Source: Tritrichomonas musculus (Eukaryota > Parabasalia > Tritrichomonadida > Tritrichomonadidae). From it: DNA of 64,000 bases. The stretch is taken from assembly GCA_039105265.1 (NCBI GenBank), contig JAPFFF010000057.1, positions 806,001-870,000 of the forward strand, in the 5' to 3' direction. The notes under the pieces are model-generated. The model was not told the origin of the DNA and searched no databases. It saw only the letters and a program-made list of their open reading frames with translations. Below, piece after piece: positions 32,442 through 42,949 of the stretch (position 1 is its first letter; every line of letters starts with the position of its first letter). The position numbers were made by a program, and so were the translations under genes.

Positions 32442-34613
32442 TCAAAAATTAATGTTATCAATATAATAACCAAAAATTTCAAAGTGAAAGAATTGTAAGA
32501 AACGGTCACCACTCCAATTCAATCCCGTTTGAACGAATCTAACGAAACGAACGGGAGGACTCATTTTAGTTTCATGAATATTCAATATTATATTCTGACT
32601 CAAAGAAGACTCATTTACGTCATACAAAACGTTCCATTCATCCAACGGTTTATTAACGTCATCAGATGCCACGACCATGAAAGTTTTAACTGATCTTGTG
32701 CTAGTTTTTCTCAATCTAAAACCGTTAATAATAACGGCTCCTTTTTTCAAATGAATTTGAAAGAAACTGTTTTTCTGATTGTGAGTATTAATTGACCTTT
32801 CCTTTGAATTCACGTCAATGAATGAATCAAAGGCAAGTCTTTCAGCGTCAATGAAAACACCACAATCGTGTGCGTCGTGACTTTCACTCTCGTTTATGAA
32901 GGTCTCAAAAACGCCTTTTCCATTGAATTTTGAATCGGTTGAATACAATTCAACGTTTTTCAAACTAAAGAAATTTTTCTCACTTGGTTCAGATTTATCC
33001 CAATTTGGTCCTGTTTGTTTGATCTTAATAAATTTTCCTCTTTTTGAGGGGATTTTGAACGTCATCTCTTTTTCAATGCCATTCAATTCTTCGGCGTGTT
33101 TTGTTGACGCGCAAACTTCGTTGTTTATCAAGATATCAAATGACTTTGGGAAGCAAAAGATGGAGCTTTTTATCTTGATTGAAACGATTGTTACTTCTTC
33201 TTTAAGTTGGAATTCAACAAAGAAGTTTCCTTCAGAGCCAGAACAATAAACGTCTTTTGTGTTCGGATCAATGATGTTGTAAATGTCGTTCGATGATTGT
33301 GAAGGAATGAAAAGACGATCAAATTTGTCGGTTTCTTGTGTCTTCAAATATGAGAAGATTCCGTTGTTCTCTTTAAGATTGAGCTTCGCTTCGTAGGAGT
33401 GGCCAAAGCATCGAGAGTAAGAAGCATCGATTTTCAATCTGTTGTTTGAAAGAACTGTTTCAAATTCGTGATTTTTCTCTCGAAGTGAAACAACTTCTTT
33501 CTGTAAAGAGTCAATGGCTGCTTGCTGCTTTTTCAATTGATTCAAAATTTCTGCCATATCGGAACTATCGGAGCGGTTAACGGTTGTGTCACTTTTTTCA
33601 TAATCTTTGGTGATGACTTCAATGTATTCGCGGAATGTGTCTGGATCAACATCTTCTAGACAATAGTTGTTGGATTCATCGTTCTCGTCAATTTTTTCAC
33701 CTTTATTTTGACCTTCTTTATAATTACTCAGTTTGTCAAATAGATCAGCAAAGCTGGGACGCTCTGAAGGATTCTGTGACCAGCATTGCTCAATTAATGA
33801 TCGAAATGAACTTCGTATGGACGTTTGGTCAAATGAGGGACGCTTTCCGTTGATTACATCAGATTTGATTTGATAATCAGTAGCTAGACCTTGAATATAC
33901 TTCGGATATGGTTGTAGTTCTGTTAGTACTTCATACATAATGATACCAAAGGCGTATACATCAGCTTTATTATTATATGAATCATCTTGTATTACTTCTG
34001 GAGCCATGTAAACTGTGGTGCCACAATCAAGTTTTGATTGACTCCGTGTGTTCATTGGATCGAGATATTTGGAGAGTCCAAAGTCTGTTATATGTGGATG
34101 AAAATCTTTGTCCAATAAGATATTACCTGGTTTTAAGTCGCGATGAATAATATTGTGAGAATGTAAGTACATCATGCCTCGAGCAATTCCAGCAAGGATA
34201 ATTTGTCGTGTCGTATTGTTATAATTCGATGTACATAAAGAATTTCGAGATTTATCCAAAAGGGAATCTAAAGACCCATTGGTCATATAATCCATGAAAA
34301 TTACCATATTTTCGTCTTTATTGAAATCTATTGGTGAAAATCCTCGAAATTGAATAATTGTTGGATGATGTGCACGCATTAAAATCGTTAATTCTCGATA
34401 TACCATTTGTTGATTCATTATTGACTCGTTGGGTGTTATGTCAATTAAGTTAACTTTTGCTGCAAGCTCATTATCTGTATCTTCATCATTATCTGTATTT
34501 TTGTTTTTATTTCTAACGAGATAAATAATTCCAAATCCACCTTTGCTGATTAGTTTAACTATTTCATAATCGTTTATATCAAGCATATATTGTCCCTTCT
34601 CTTCGATACTCAT
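32442..34613 (-). CDS. TKL-type protein kinase with two discoidin-like (F5/8 C) domains
   Basis: 723 residues. Kinase domain at about 14-295, with all key residues: glycine loop SKGGFG (23-28), K53 in AAKV, HRDLKPGN (157-164), DFG (177-179), APE (204-206) and ADVYAFGIIMYEVL, so it is likely active. Then comes a ~60-residue linker and a coiled coil (LNQLKKQQAAIDSLQKEVVS, about 358-392), and two C-terminal regions of ~150 residues resembling F5/8-type-C domains (IKQTGPNWDKSEP with NVELYS; VRFVQTGLNWSG with FEIFGY). TKL kinases are a large trichomonad family; the discoidin-like modules are shared with the BTB genes in this window. Cytosolic, no signal peptide. A TCACA initiator lies ~20 nt upstream of the ATG. 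Confidence 0.93.
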   Translation of the reverse strand: MSIEEKGQYMLDINDYEIVKLISKGGFGIIYLVRNKNKNTDNDEDTDNELAAKVNLIDITPNESIMNQQMVYRELTILMRAHHPTIIQFRGFSPIDFNKDENMVIFMDYMTNGSLDSLLDKSRNSLCTSNYNNTTRQIILAGIARGMMYLHSHNIIHRDLKPGNILLDKDFHPHITDFGLSKYLDPMNTRSQSKLDCGTTVYMAPEVIQDDSYNNKADVYAFGIIMYEVLTELQPYPKYIQGLATDYQIKSDVINGKRPSFDQTSIRSSFRSLIEQCWSQNPSERPSFADLFDKLSNYKEGQNKGEKIDENDESNNYCLEDVDPDTFREYIEVITKDYEKSDTTVNRSDSSDMAEILNQLKKQQAAIDSLQKEVVSLREKNHEFETVLSNNRLKIDASYSRCFGHSYEAKLNLKENNGIFSYLKTQETDKFDRLFIPSQSSNDIYNIIDPNTKDVYCSGSEGNFFVEFQLKEEVTIVSIKIKSSIFCFPKSFDILINNEVCASTKHAEELNGIEKEMTFKIPSKRGKFIKIKQTGPNWDKSEPSEKNFFSLKNVELYSTDSKFNGKGVFETFINESESHDAHDCGVFIDAERLAFDSFIDVNSKERSINTHNQKNSFFQIHLKKGAVIINGFRLRKTSTRSVKTFMVVASDDVNKPLDEWNVLYDVNESSLSQNIILNIHETKMSPPVRFVRFVQTGLNWSGDRFLQFFHFEIFGYYIDNINF

Positions 34614-34632
34614 TTTATATAAATACCAATTT

Positions 34633-34637
34633 TGTGA
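34633..34637 (-). promoter_or_regulatory. Candidate initiator (TCACA) of the TKL kinase gene
   Basis: TCACA on the minus strand, about 20 nt upstream of the ATG at 34613, fits TCAYW. Confidence 0.4.
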
Positions 34638-36167
34638 GAACTCATATAATTTTTTAAAAGTTTTATTTCAATGTTGGAATGATAAAATATAAAAAACGTC
34701 ATATGCTTTATATTGACAATCATACTCCAAATGATAATAACATCAACTTTCAAAATTTAAAATGATGTTCAAAGTCAATGAGATGAATGGAGTATTTCGA
34801 ATTACTTTTTAGTACTAGATAATTTTGAAAGATTTAGGAGACTTGGTTTACACTTGGTATGTCTTAAATTTGTGGGGCTTGATAGAGTAAATAATGAAGC
34901 TTATGTTAACCTATTTTATTAGTCTGAAAACTAATTTATATTATGTTTTTGTATTGAGATCAATAATCATTTGTTTGTGTTTAGAGATATTATATCAAGG
35001 ATTCAACATTTTTCAATGATTTCTCATGCTTTTTCTTTTTCTCTTTGTCTACAACGACTTGTTATTTAATGATTTCATACTGTTAAACATGGAAGTTGGT
35101 GTTTCACACTACAATAATAGAAACTTTAAAATTTGGGTCATTTTTGTTAAAGATATTATAAATATATACTACCAAAAAGAAATAATTTTTGACCATTATC
35201 AAAATATATGAGTATCTGTTCAAAATATCCTGGTGGTTATCAAATGGATTCATTCATTAATGACAAACAAACAAAAAAAAAAAAATATTCTAACAATTTT
35301 TAACTGTTTATCATTGATTACAAATATCTCCCAAAAACTTATATCATTTTTAAAATAGATAAAATGGTTATACTGCAGAAAGTAGAAAGTAGCCATCAAG
35401 TGTCTATGCCACAAAACTCAGTTTACTGGAAATGTCGAAAAATTATCATAGATCCCAAGAAGCATCCCCATTAGAGAGGTATCTGATGAATTAAAATGTC
35501 TGTAATAATTGGAATAGCTCCATAAGGCGAGATTTAGTTCTCTAGCCTAAATTCCATAATAGTACGTTATAAGAAACTGCTCAATTGTTGCTCCGAAAAA
35601 TAAAATACAGGACAAAAGGGTCAATGGAATAGGATCGGAACTCATATCTTCGAAAACTTTATTGGAAGAATTAGTATGCTTTGCAAAAATTTTGATTCCT
35701 ATGATAATTTTATGAGGTCCGTTGTAAAGACTTTAACAAATTCGCAAATCAATCAAAAATACAATTTGCAACCTCAAGTTCGAAATAGAATTAACATTGC
35801 GGGTGCTACAATTCGTAATGAAAGTGGATGCTTTGATTTTGAATATATTTCTCCAGTCATAAACATAATCATATGCGTATTTCAGCGAAATTTTGAAAAT
35901 ATCGATTTTATTTTTCTTTTATCTGTGAATTATTTGAATTTCAAAACAAAATAAAAAGTCTCTTGCCCTACTTTTAAAGTGAGCCTCTCTATTACCCCTA
36001 TTTTTTGTGCAAAGTCTTGCATCTAAAACTTTAAGTTGAAAACAAAAGTAAAAATAATTTTTTTTTTGATACAAAATGTGAAATTATAAAGCCTTGAATT
36101 TAGAATTTTTTTCTCTCTTCTGGAGCCATTTTATTAATTTATAATAATATTTTTTTTACGAATTGAA
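34638..36167. other. Intergenic; weak coding-like remnants only
   Basis: 1.5 kb without a clear gene. The part from about 35370 to 35960 is less AT-rich and has a 92-codon frame (35676-35954, with FMRSVVKTLTNSQINQKYN) that could be the end of a decayed gene or transposase, but no family could be named. Confidence 0.4.
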
Positions 36168-36240
36168 GCTTCTGTAGCTTAGTGGCTATAGCGTTCGCCT
36201 AGTAAGCGGAAGGTCGCGCGTTCGATCCGCGCCAGAAGCA
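36168..36240 (+). tRNA. tRNA-Thr (anticodon AGT)
   Basis: 73 nt, no intron. The acceptor stem GCTTCTG pairs with CAGAAGC, with discriminator A. The D arm is GCTTAGTGGCTATAGC, the anticodon loop CTAGTAA gives AGT (reads ACU, and ACC after inosine modification), and the T arm is GCGCG-TTCGATC-CGCGC. The start and discriminator match eukaryotic tRNA-Thr. A poly-T terminator follows directly, fitting RNA polymerase III transcription. Confidence 0.97.
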
Positions 36241-36258
36241 TTTTTTTCTTTTTTTTTT
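36241..36258 (+). terminator. Pol III poly-T terminator of tRNA-Thr
   Basis: Seven T, one C, then ten T, immediately after the tRNA 3' end. Confidence 0.85.
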
Positions 36259-36313
36259 AAAAAAATATATAAATTATTATTCTTTTTTTATTCTAATTCT
36301 ATATTAAAAACAT

Positions 36314-37348
36314 TCAATCAGCCAGAAACACAAAGTCATCATCAATTTCATAATCTGAGCTAAGATCTTCATTAGCACAATCAGAAATATAACCAATTTT
36401 AATAGCGGTAATATCTCCCTTTTCAGAAATTATTGCAATTCCTCCATCATTTCCAGTTCCACAGTAATCTGATGAACTGAAAACAGTCAAAACATATTTA
36501 TTTTCCTCAAACGGCCAATTAAAACCTTCCATTTCATTTTGATGTCCACGGATAACTAAATCAAAACCTAATTTCGTCAAAAAATCTTTTATAGCATCTT
36601 CCCCGAATATGCGGCAGAACCCTCGAGGGCTATCATCGTAATTAGATATATTATTATCAGGGTCATTCCATAAAAATTCAGCTTGGATTTGATTTTTCTC
36701 TGATAGTTCTGTTCCAACTTTTTCAATAGTCTTTAAATCGTCAACATTTTTAATTAAATCAGTAATACCACCATGGACACAAAAAATAGTATCATTTAAA
36801 ATTGCACAAATCGGAAGCTCTTTAAATGTTTCTACTATTCTATTAAAGAAAATTGATCCTCTGTTAATTTTTTTTCCTTTTTTTTTAATTATCATACGCT
36901 TTTCGCATTCTTCTTTAAATCCGTAGCATTCATTCATATCATAAAATTCATGATTACCTCGAATCAAATAAATATTGTTTGGGTAAAGACATTTGTAAGC
37001 ATATAATAGTATAATTACTTCGCAACTGTTTTCTCCTCGGTCAACATAGTCTCCTAAAAATAAATAACGAGTTTTTGATGGGTCTCCATGCTTTTTAAAA
37101 ATTGTAACGAGTGACTCCAAATTACCATGAATATCTCCTACAATTACAAAATCTGAATCTTTTGATTCACTATTAATTTGCAAAACTGCTGGCTCTTCTT
37201 TCAATATTTTAGAAGCTTTTGATACAATAATCAAACTTGTAAAAATATCAAAAGTAATAGAAGAAGTTAAATATGAAAAATAGTATTTTTCATATATTTT
37301 AGAAATAACGTTTTCAATCAATTGATGTTCTTCTAAATTTAATTTCAT
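36314..37348 (-). CDS. Serine/threonine protein phosphatase, PPP family (PP1/PP2A-like)
   Basis: 344 residues. Complete set of metallophosphatase motifs: GDIHGN (71-76), GDYVDRGEN (99-107), RGNHE (130-134), HGG (192-194), RGHQ (267-270) and FSSSDYCGTGNDGG (290-303). It hydrolyses phosphoserine/phosphothreonine using two metal ions, in the cytosol or nucleus. Compared with PP1 (LFxGDYVDRGxxSxE, RGNHExxxxNxxYGF), this one has a 12-residue Lys-rich insert (MIIKKKGKKINRGS, near 152-165) and an acidic tail (NEDLSSDYEIDDDF). Trichomonads carry many such divergent PP1-like genes. A TCATT initiator lies 14-18 nt upstream. Confidence 0.96.
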   Translation of the reverse strand: MKLNLEEHQLIENVISKIYEKYYFSYLTSSITFDIFTSLIIVSKASKILKEEPAVLQINSESKDSDFVIVGDIHGNLESLVTIFKKHGDPSKTRYLFLGDYVDRGENSCEVIILLYAYKCLYPNNIYLIRGNHEFYDMNECYGFKEECEKRMIIKKKGKKINRGSIFFNRIVETFKELPICAILNDTIFCVHGGITDLIKNVDDLKTIEKVGTELSEKNQIQAEFLWNDPDNNISNYDDSPRGFCRIFGEDAIKDFLTKLGFDLVIRGHQNEMEGFNWPFEENKYVLTVFSSSDYCGTGNDGGIAIISEKGDITAIKIGYISDCANEDLSSDYEIDDDFVFLAD

Positions 37349-37361
37349 AAACTAATTTTAA

Positions 37362-37366
37362 AATGA
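37362..37366 (-). promoter_or_regulatory. Candidate initiator (TCATT) of the phosphatase gene
   Basis: TCATT on the minus strand, 14-18 nt upstream of the ATG at 37348. Matches TCAYW. Confidence 0.4.
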
Positions 37367-38025
37367 TCAAATCAAGTCAAAATTTTTTAAAGTCAAAAAT
37401 TTCAATGATTCATTCAGAAATCAAAGTCAAATCTATTTTGATATAAAGCAAATATGAATCTTATATTAATTTTTGAAAATTACGAAGAAAAAAACAATAA
37501 AAAGCCTAAAACTTTTTTCCAAAACCATTTAAAAGTTTTATAATTATAAACTTTGCTAATTATCAATTGACATTAAAATTTTTGACGATTTTTTTTGAAT
37601 TTTTGCAGGTGTCACTTTTACTTTTGATTATAAACGGAGAATACAGGTTACTTTGAGTGAATAATAATAAAAATTCTATTCTCAAAATAAAATTTATTTT
37701 TAAAATTCCAAAAAATCTTTTCATTAATTCATATACATTAATTTAAAAATAGAAAATAAAGCCTATTTCCCGATTTTAACACATTTATTGTTCAATCAAT
37801 AGTTGCAAAGATTGAAAATTTTCTTTAAATCTTCGTTTTTTTTTTTTTTTTTTTTTTTTTTATTAAAAAGTTAAACTTTAGTTAACAAAAAGTTCTATTT
37901 TTCATTAACCGTTACTAGGAAGAAAGATTCATATAATTTTCTTAAAATAATAATAATAAAGTGATCGCAAAGAAGATTAGCTTTGGATGATATTTATTTT
38001 TAGGAAAATTTATTCAGTATTATTA
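37367..38025. other. Intergenic between phosphatase and GTPase
   Basis: AT-rich, with a T run of about 25 at 37837-37861. No gene seen. Confidence 0.5.
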
Positions 38026-39114
38026 TTATTTAATTTCTTCCCATTCATTATTTGCATTCCAATCACCGAAAGTTGCATTGCCATCAGGATCAATATAAAT
38101 ATTTCTTTTGTATTGAGTATATATTGTTTTTTCAACAAAATAATCATGAGTTTGATTTTGGTGTCTATTGTCGCCAAAATTTTGGTTACAGAGTGAATCA
38201 TATTTGTTTTTAAGCTTAATGAATCTATTTTTTTCAATTTTTGTTTCGACTTCAATTCTAGATTTCTTTTTTTCTGTCCAAGAGTTAATTGTGACTGGTT
38301 CAGTATACAATATTTCATCGTTTCTATCAATAATTTTATATCTAATCTGGTTCTCATAAAATAAAATTTTTTCCTTAATTGAACTATTTGGCGTGACTAC
38401 ATATTCAGATCTCACCAAAACATTTTCTAATAATTCTTCCTCTTTTTGCTTATATTCAGCCATAGCATATTTAAATTGATTGGATAGAAAAGGCTGGAAT
38501 TTTAGAGAATACTCTAAAACTCGGTCATACTCTCTTCTTGTACTTTCATCATGCTCCCAATTTGGAGAATCAACAAAAAAACATGGAAGTTCAGGTTCAA
38601 TGTTTTGACATCCTGGGAGTTTTTTTATGAAATTAATTATTTTGGGACGATATCTTGTTTCTGCATTTTCCCTATCAAAATATCCTTGATAACATCTTGT
38701 AAATATAATTCCTGTTTGATTCCAGAGTTTTGGGTTATTATAAAAATCATTGATTAATTGAAACATCATTTGTATTTCTTTATTGAATCTAGGACATTGA
38801 ATATTCAAAGCAATAAAAATTGCATTAATTTTTAGTTGTGATTCTTTTAAAAAATTCACCATTTGTTGAATATGTTCTGAATCTAAAGAATCTGTTGATG
38901 ATAAACCTTGAGTATCAATAAATTGCCTCATGATTCCATTTACATAATTACTTTTAGAACTAGTTTCAAATGTTGAGGAATCAGGATCACTGTTGATTTC
39001 GAACATATCTTTTTTATTCAAAAAAGCATTACCAATAGATGACTTTCCCACTCCTGTTTCTCCTATCACCAAAATAGTCACGCATTTTTTATTATTTGAT
39101 TCGATCATTTTCAA
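38026..39114 (-). CDS. AIG1/GIMAP-type GTPase
   Basis: 362 residues. P-loop GETGVGKSS (18-26), G2-like threonine in TSSK, and G3 DTQG (67-70) in the form typical of AIG1 GTPases (DTPG). The conserved hydrophobic AIG1 box is recognisable as INAIFIALNIQCPRFNKEI. The G4 position reads IIFTRCY, so base-specificity contacts are weakly conserved. The C-terminal half (about 205-362) is a charged, partly coiled-coil tail ending YIDPDGNATFGDWNANNEWE. Septin-related AIG1 proteins act on membranes through GTP-driven oligomerisation; trichomonads have an expanded set. No membrane anchor is seen. The second Met (residue 3) could also be the start. Confidence 0.88.
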   Translation of the reverse strand: MKMIESNNKKCVTILVIGETGVGKSSIGNAFLNKKDMFEINSDPDSSTFETSSKSNYVNGIMRQFIDTQGLSSTDSLDSEHIQQMVNFLKESQLKINAIFIALNIQCPRFNKEIQMMFQLINDFYNNPKLWNQTGIIFTRCYQGYFDRENAETRYRPKIINFIKKLPGCQNIEPELPCFFVDSPNWEHDESTRREYDRVLEYSLKFQPFLSNQFKYAMAEYKQKEEELLENVLVRSEYVVTPNSSIKEKILFYENQIRYKIIDRNDEILYTEPVTINSWTEKKKSRIEVETKIEKNRFIKLKNKYDSLCNQNFGDNRHQNQTHDYFVEKTIYTQYKRNIYIDPDGNATFGDWNANNEWEEIK

Positions 39115-39206
39115 TTTTTTTAAAAAATGGGAAATTGGAAAATTTTAATTGGAAAATTTTTTGTGAAGTGAACGTTTGGAAAATGTTAAAAGTTTGATCA
39201 ATTATT

Positions 39207-39473
39207 ATGATGGGAAGAAATGAGAGTTTTAGTGAATGCTTATACATTAATAATGAAAATTGGAGACCAAAGGATCGGAAAAAAGAAGAATTTCATTTGA
39301 AACGGATGTTAAATGATTCAAAATCAATACCCAAAAATCAACATCAAATATCTATGCAAAATATGGATCAAAATGAATCAAAAAGCACAGATATACCTGA
39401 AATCGTTAATTCGCAAGGCAAATCATCTTTTTTAGTAGAAGATATTGATCTCATTAAGAAAAAAGCAATTTGA
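39207..39473 (+). CDS. Small hypothetical protein
   Basis: 88 residues, hydrophilic, no recognised domain (WRPKDRKKEEFHLKRML in the middle). It lies head-to-head with the AIG1 GTPase, 92 bp apart. Composition is protein-like rather than spacer-like, with few of the F/I/Y runs of spurious frames, but there is no independent support. Confidence 0.4.
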   Translation: MMGRNESFSECLYINNENWRPKDRKKEEFHLKRMLNDSKSIPKNQHQISMQNMDQNESKSTDIPEIVNSQGKSSFLVEDIDLIKKKAI

Positions 39474-39603
39474 TATGAATTCTCATTTAATTATGAAAAG
39501 AATAAATAAAATTACATTTTATTATATATGTATCTTTTTTTGTTGTTCTTTAAAAATTTTAGTTTTTTTCCAATTGTTGGAAATTTTCAAATTTTTCCAT
39601 ATT

Positions 39604-39608
39604 TCACA
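39604..39608 (+). promoter_or_regulatory. Candidate initiator (TCACA) of the kinase-Sel1 gene at 39629
   Basis: TCACA, with its A 23 nt upstream of the ATG at 39629, fits TCAYW. Confidence 0.4.
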
Positions 39609-39628
39609 TAAATAAATATTAATTTTCG

Positions 39629-42600
39629 ATGAAGAAAACATTTGTTAATGATGACAAACACTTTCTAAATTTCATAAAAAATGTTCAAACTTGTTTTTAT
39701 TCACTAATTGATTCGAAATTGATTTTGCAAGAGAAATTTATAATGAATGAAAATAGGCATTCGAGAGAACACTTCGAAAACATGATAAAAAATAACCTTA
39801 AACATAATGGCAGGCATTTTCTTTTATTTTTGAGCGTTGGAAAAAGTATTTTCATTATTAATCAAATAAATCATAAATATCAAAAATCTTTATTATTCAA
39901 AATCATACGCCAAAGCATTTGCCTTGATCAAACATGCAAGGAAGAATTTGATACATTGATTTCAGAAAACGACTGTTATCATACTTTTCAAATTGACACT
40001 GATAATTTTATACCAAAGATAACAATACCGCAAATCAAAACCATTATAATTAATACTTTTATTATGAAAGGACTTCTTTTATCACAGAAAAACAAATCAT
40101 CCGATTATAGATTTAACGAATTTTCAAAGATGAGAGATTTTATCAAATTCAAATTTATAAAAAATTTCGTTTATTTAAGCTACAATCTCAATGATCAAAA
40201 GATTTATATTTTAAAACAATGTGAAAAAGAAAATGAAAAATCAAAAAAATGCTTCATTCGAGAAATTCTTTTTTATGAAAAAATGGAGAACAAATATTCA
40301 TTCATTCCAAAATATTTTGGAACAATTGGAGATAAAAAAGAAAAATATATTGTTATTGAATTCATAGAAGGTGTAACCTTAGATCAATATATCAAATCAA
40401 ATAAAGGGAAAATTAGTCATATGGATAAAATCAGAATTATTATTCAACTTTTAATTATTGTTGAGTGCATTCAATTTAAAGGGATTCTTTTACGTGATTT
40501 AAAACCAGACAATCTTATTATAAATCCAAATAAAAAATTGTTTTTAATTGATTTTAATTCATCAAAGAAATACAATATATATGAAGAATCAACTATTGAT
40601 GTAAGCAGTTTAATGTACATGTCACCAGAACACGAAGCCAAATGCACTTTTAAATCTGATATTTATTCAATTGGATTAATAATACTTTTTATATTAACAG
40701 AAGATGCAAATTCAGATATTCTAAATCCATTTTTTTTACATAATGTTTATAAATCCAAAGGAAACATTTTAAATAGTAAAGAACTACTTCCTTTTCCAAA
40801 AGAATTCAATTATCTCAAAAATTCTTTATCAAAATGCTTAAATTATTGTCCTGATGAACGGCCCACAATAACGGAATTGTTTATCGATACTTTGCAAGCT
40901 ATTAAAGCTGAAGATTTATTGGATGAAATTCAAGATTTGTTGGCTTATCATATTCAACAAGTTTTTTCTGTTCTTGGTGTTACATGTGATAAATGTACAT
41001 CTTCAATCATTGAATATCATAATGAATTCAGTCATTTTGTTCATTATTTAAAAATTGCATCTCTTGAGAATAATACTGATGCTCAATACCTTTTAGGGAA
41101 AATCTTTTCTAAAAAAATATTTACAAAAAAAGATACGAACAAAGCTGTTTATTATTTAACTCTTGCAGCAAATCAAAATTATTCAAATGCTCAATATCTT
41201 CTTGGTAAAATATACTCAAAGGGCATTTCGATTCAAAGAAACATTGAAAAAGCAATTGAATTATTGAAACTTTCTTCTGAACAAAACAACCCACTTGCTC
41301 AGTATCTTCTTGGTAAAATTTACATTAAAGGCGAATATATAACCACAAATTATGATGAAGCGATCAAATATTTAACCGATTCAGCCAATAACAACAATCC
41401 AAAGGCTCAATACATTCTTGGACATCATTATAGCAAATATCCTTCTTCATATAATGATATTATATATGCAATAGATTTATTAAATAAATCTGCAAATCAA
41501 AAGAATTCTGATGCACAGTTTCTACTTGGCTTGATTTTTTATGAAGGAAAAATTGAAAAGATGAATATAAATAAATCGATCCATTTTTTCAAACTTGCAG
41601 CAGAACAAGATAATCCAATTGCTAATTTTATTCTAGGCCTTATTTATTATGAAGGCAAATATATTAAAAGGAATATCAATGAAGCATTATTTTATTTAAA
41701 TAAATCATCAAAATTAAATGATTCTAGTGCTAATGTTCTCCTTGGTGTCATCTATTATGAAGGCATATATGTTACTCCTGATGTTACAAAGGCAATTCGA
41801 TATTTTTCTCTAAACGAACACTTTCATTGGTCACAATGCAATCTCGGAATAATTTATTATCAAGGCAAATATAATATCAAAAAAGATATAAATAAGGCAA
41901 TCGAACTTTTCACTTTAGCAGCAGAGTGCAAAAATCGAGTTGCTCAATACTATCTTGGATTAATTTATAGTGATGGAATTGATGTCCATATTGATATTAA
42001 TATTGCAATGTATTATTTGCATGAATCTGCAAGTCAAGGTTTCACAGAAGCTCAATTTCAACTTGGATTACTTTATTTTGAAGATGAATACATTAAACGA
42101 GATATTGAAAAAGCAATTCATTTTTTCTTCTTGGCTGCTCTAGAAAAACATTCTGAAGCTTCATTTTATCTTGGAATGATTTATTATTCAAATGAATTCG
42201 TTAAAAAGGATATAAACAAAGCAATTTATTACTTACAAATATCAGCTGAAAAATTAAATCCACATGCAAGTTTTTTACTTGCTCATATTTATTATACCGA
42301 AATTAAAGCTGAACGTTCAATATTTAAAAAAATTTTTGATTTATATTTACATGCATCATCAATGGAACATAGCTTTGCAAAAAATAATATTGGAGTTATC
42401 TATAAAATTGGTTGGAACTGCACAAAAGATGTTAATCGTGGTGTCTCATATTTTAAAGAAGCAATCAAATTGAGTAAGGACAAATATTCTATATTTAATT
42501 TAGTCCGAATTTATTATTTTGATAATGAATATTCTAACATTAATAACAAAGAAAAAAAAATAGTTCATTTACTATCATCAAATGGCTCTTTTTTGTTTAC

Positions 42601-42949
42601 AGATTTGTTTTTATTTTATATATTTTTAGTTGGCAAAAATACTCAAATGCGAAACAAAACTGCAGCCAAAATTTATTATAAAAAAATCATGAATTATTAC
42701 CAAGATGAAACTCTTAAAAAAATAGTTTCCTACATTTATCAAAATCGTAGTTCAATTGGAAATAAACTTACTCAATTTATGGAACAATATGATTTGGTTT
42801 ACTCACCAAATCATTCTGAAGCCGATGATTTTATCTTTTTCATTAAAGATGATCAAATTTGGAAGAATGATTATCAAAATAACTCAATCAATAATAACAC
42901 AAAAAAAATCAATAATTTATTCTATGAAGGCCTAGGTGATATAAAATAA
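39629..42949 (+). CDS. Divergent protein kinase fused to Sel1 repeats
   Basis: 1106 residues. Residues 1-165 are an N-terminal region resembling that of the gene at 50417. The kinase domain is about 170-425: K196 (YILKQC), IVIEFIEGVTLDQYI hinge, LRDLKPDN (288-295; Leu replaces His of HRD), DFN (308-310, replacing DFG) and SPE for APE. The glycine loop is not recognisable. Activity is therefore doubtful; catalytic Asp and Asn are kept. Residues ~465-1000 carry about 14 Sel1 repeats (AQYLLGKIYxKG, AIELLKLSSEQNN). The last residues INNLFYEGLG match the conserved tail of the gene at 53695-56688. A scaffold-type signalling protein of the cytosol is likely. One intact frame, so the best family reference in the window. 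Confidence 0.92.
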   Translation: MKKTFVNDDKHFLNFIKNVQTCFYSLIDSKLILQEKFIMNENRHSREHFENMIKNNLKHNGRHFLLFLSVGKSIFIINQINHKYQKSLLFKIIRQSICLDQTCKEEFDTLISENDCYHTFQIDTDNFIPKITIPQIKTIIINTFIMKGLLLSQKNKSSDYRFNEFSKMRDFIKFKFIKNFVYLSYNLNDQKIYILKQCEKENEKSKKCFIREILFYEKMENKYSFIPKYFGTIGDKKEKYIVIEFIEGVTLDQYIKSNKGKISHMDKIRIIIQLLIIVECIQFKGILLRDLKPDNLIINPNKKLFLIDFNSSKKYNIYEESTIDVSSLMYMSPEHEAKCTFKSDIYSIGLIILFILTEDANSDILNPFFLHNVYKSKGNILNSKELLPFPKEFNYLKNSLSKCLNYCPDERPTITELFIDTLQAIKAEDLLDEIQDLLAYHIQQVFSVLGVTCDKCTSSIIEYHNEFSHFVHYLKIASLENNTDAQYLLGKIFSKKIFTKKDTNKAVYYLTLAANQNYSNAQYLLGKIYSKGISIQRNIEKAIELLKLSSEQNNPLAQYLLGKIYIKGEYITTNYDEAIKYLTDSANNNNPKAQYILGHHYSKYPSSYNDIIYAIDLLNKSANQKNSDAQFLLGLIFYEGKIEKMNINKSIHFFKLAAEQDNPIANFILGLIYYEGKYIKRNINEALFYLNKSSKLNDSSANVLLGVIYYEGIYVTPDVTKAIRYFSLNEHFHWSQCNLGIIYYQGKYNIKKDINKAIELFTLAAECKNRVAQYYLGLIYSDGIDVHIDINIAMYYLHESASQGFTEAQFQLGLLYFEDEYIKRDIEKAIHFFFLAALEKHSEASFYLGMIYYSNEFVKKDINKAIYYLQISAEKLNPHASFLLAHIYYTEIKAERSIFKKIFDLYLHASSMEHSFAKNNIGVIYKIGWNCTKDVNRGVSYFKEAIKLSKDKYSIFNLVRIYYFDNEYSNINNKEKKIVHLLSSNGSFLFTDLFLFYIFLVGKNTQMRNKTAAKIYYKKIMNYYQDETLKKIVSYIYQNRSSIGNKLTQFMEQYDLVYSPNHSEADDFIFFIKDDQIWKNDYQNNSINNNTKKINNLFYEGLGDIK

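Noticed and set aside
35676-35954. Possible transposase C-terminus
   Set aside because: Coding-like composition, but no catalytic motif or terminal repeats could be found; recorded only in the intergenic entry.
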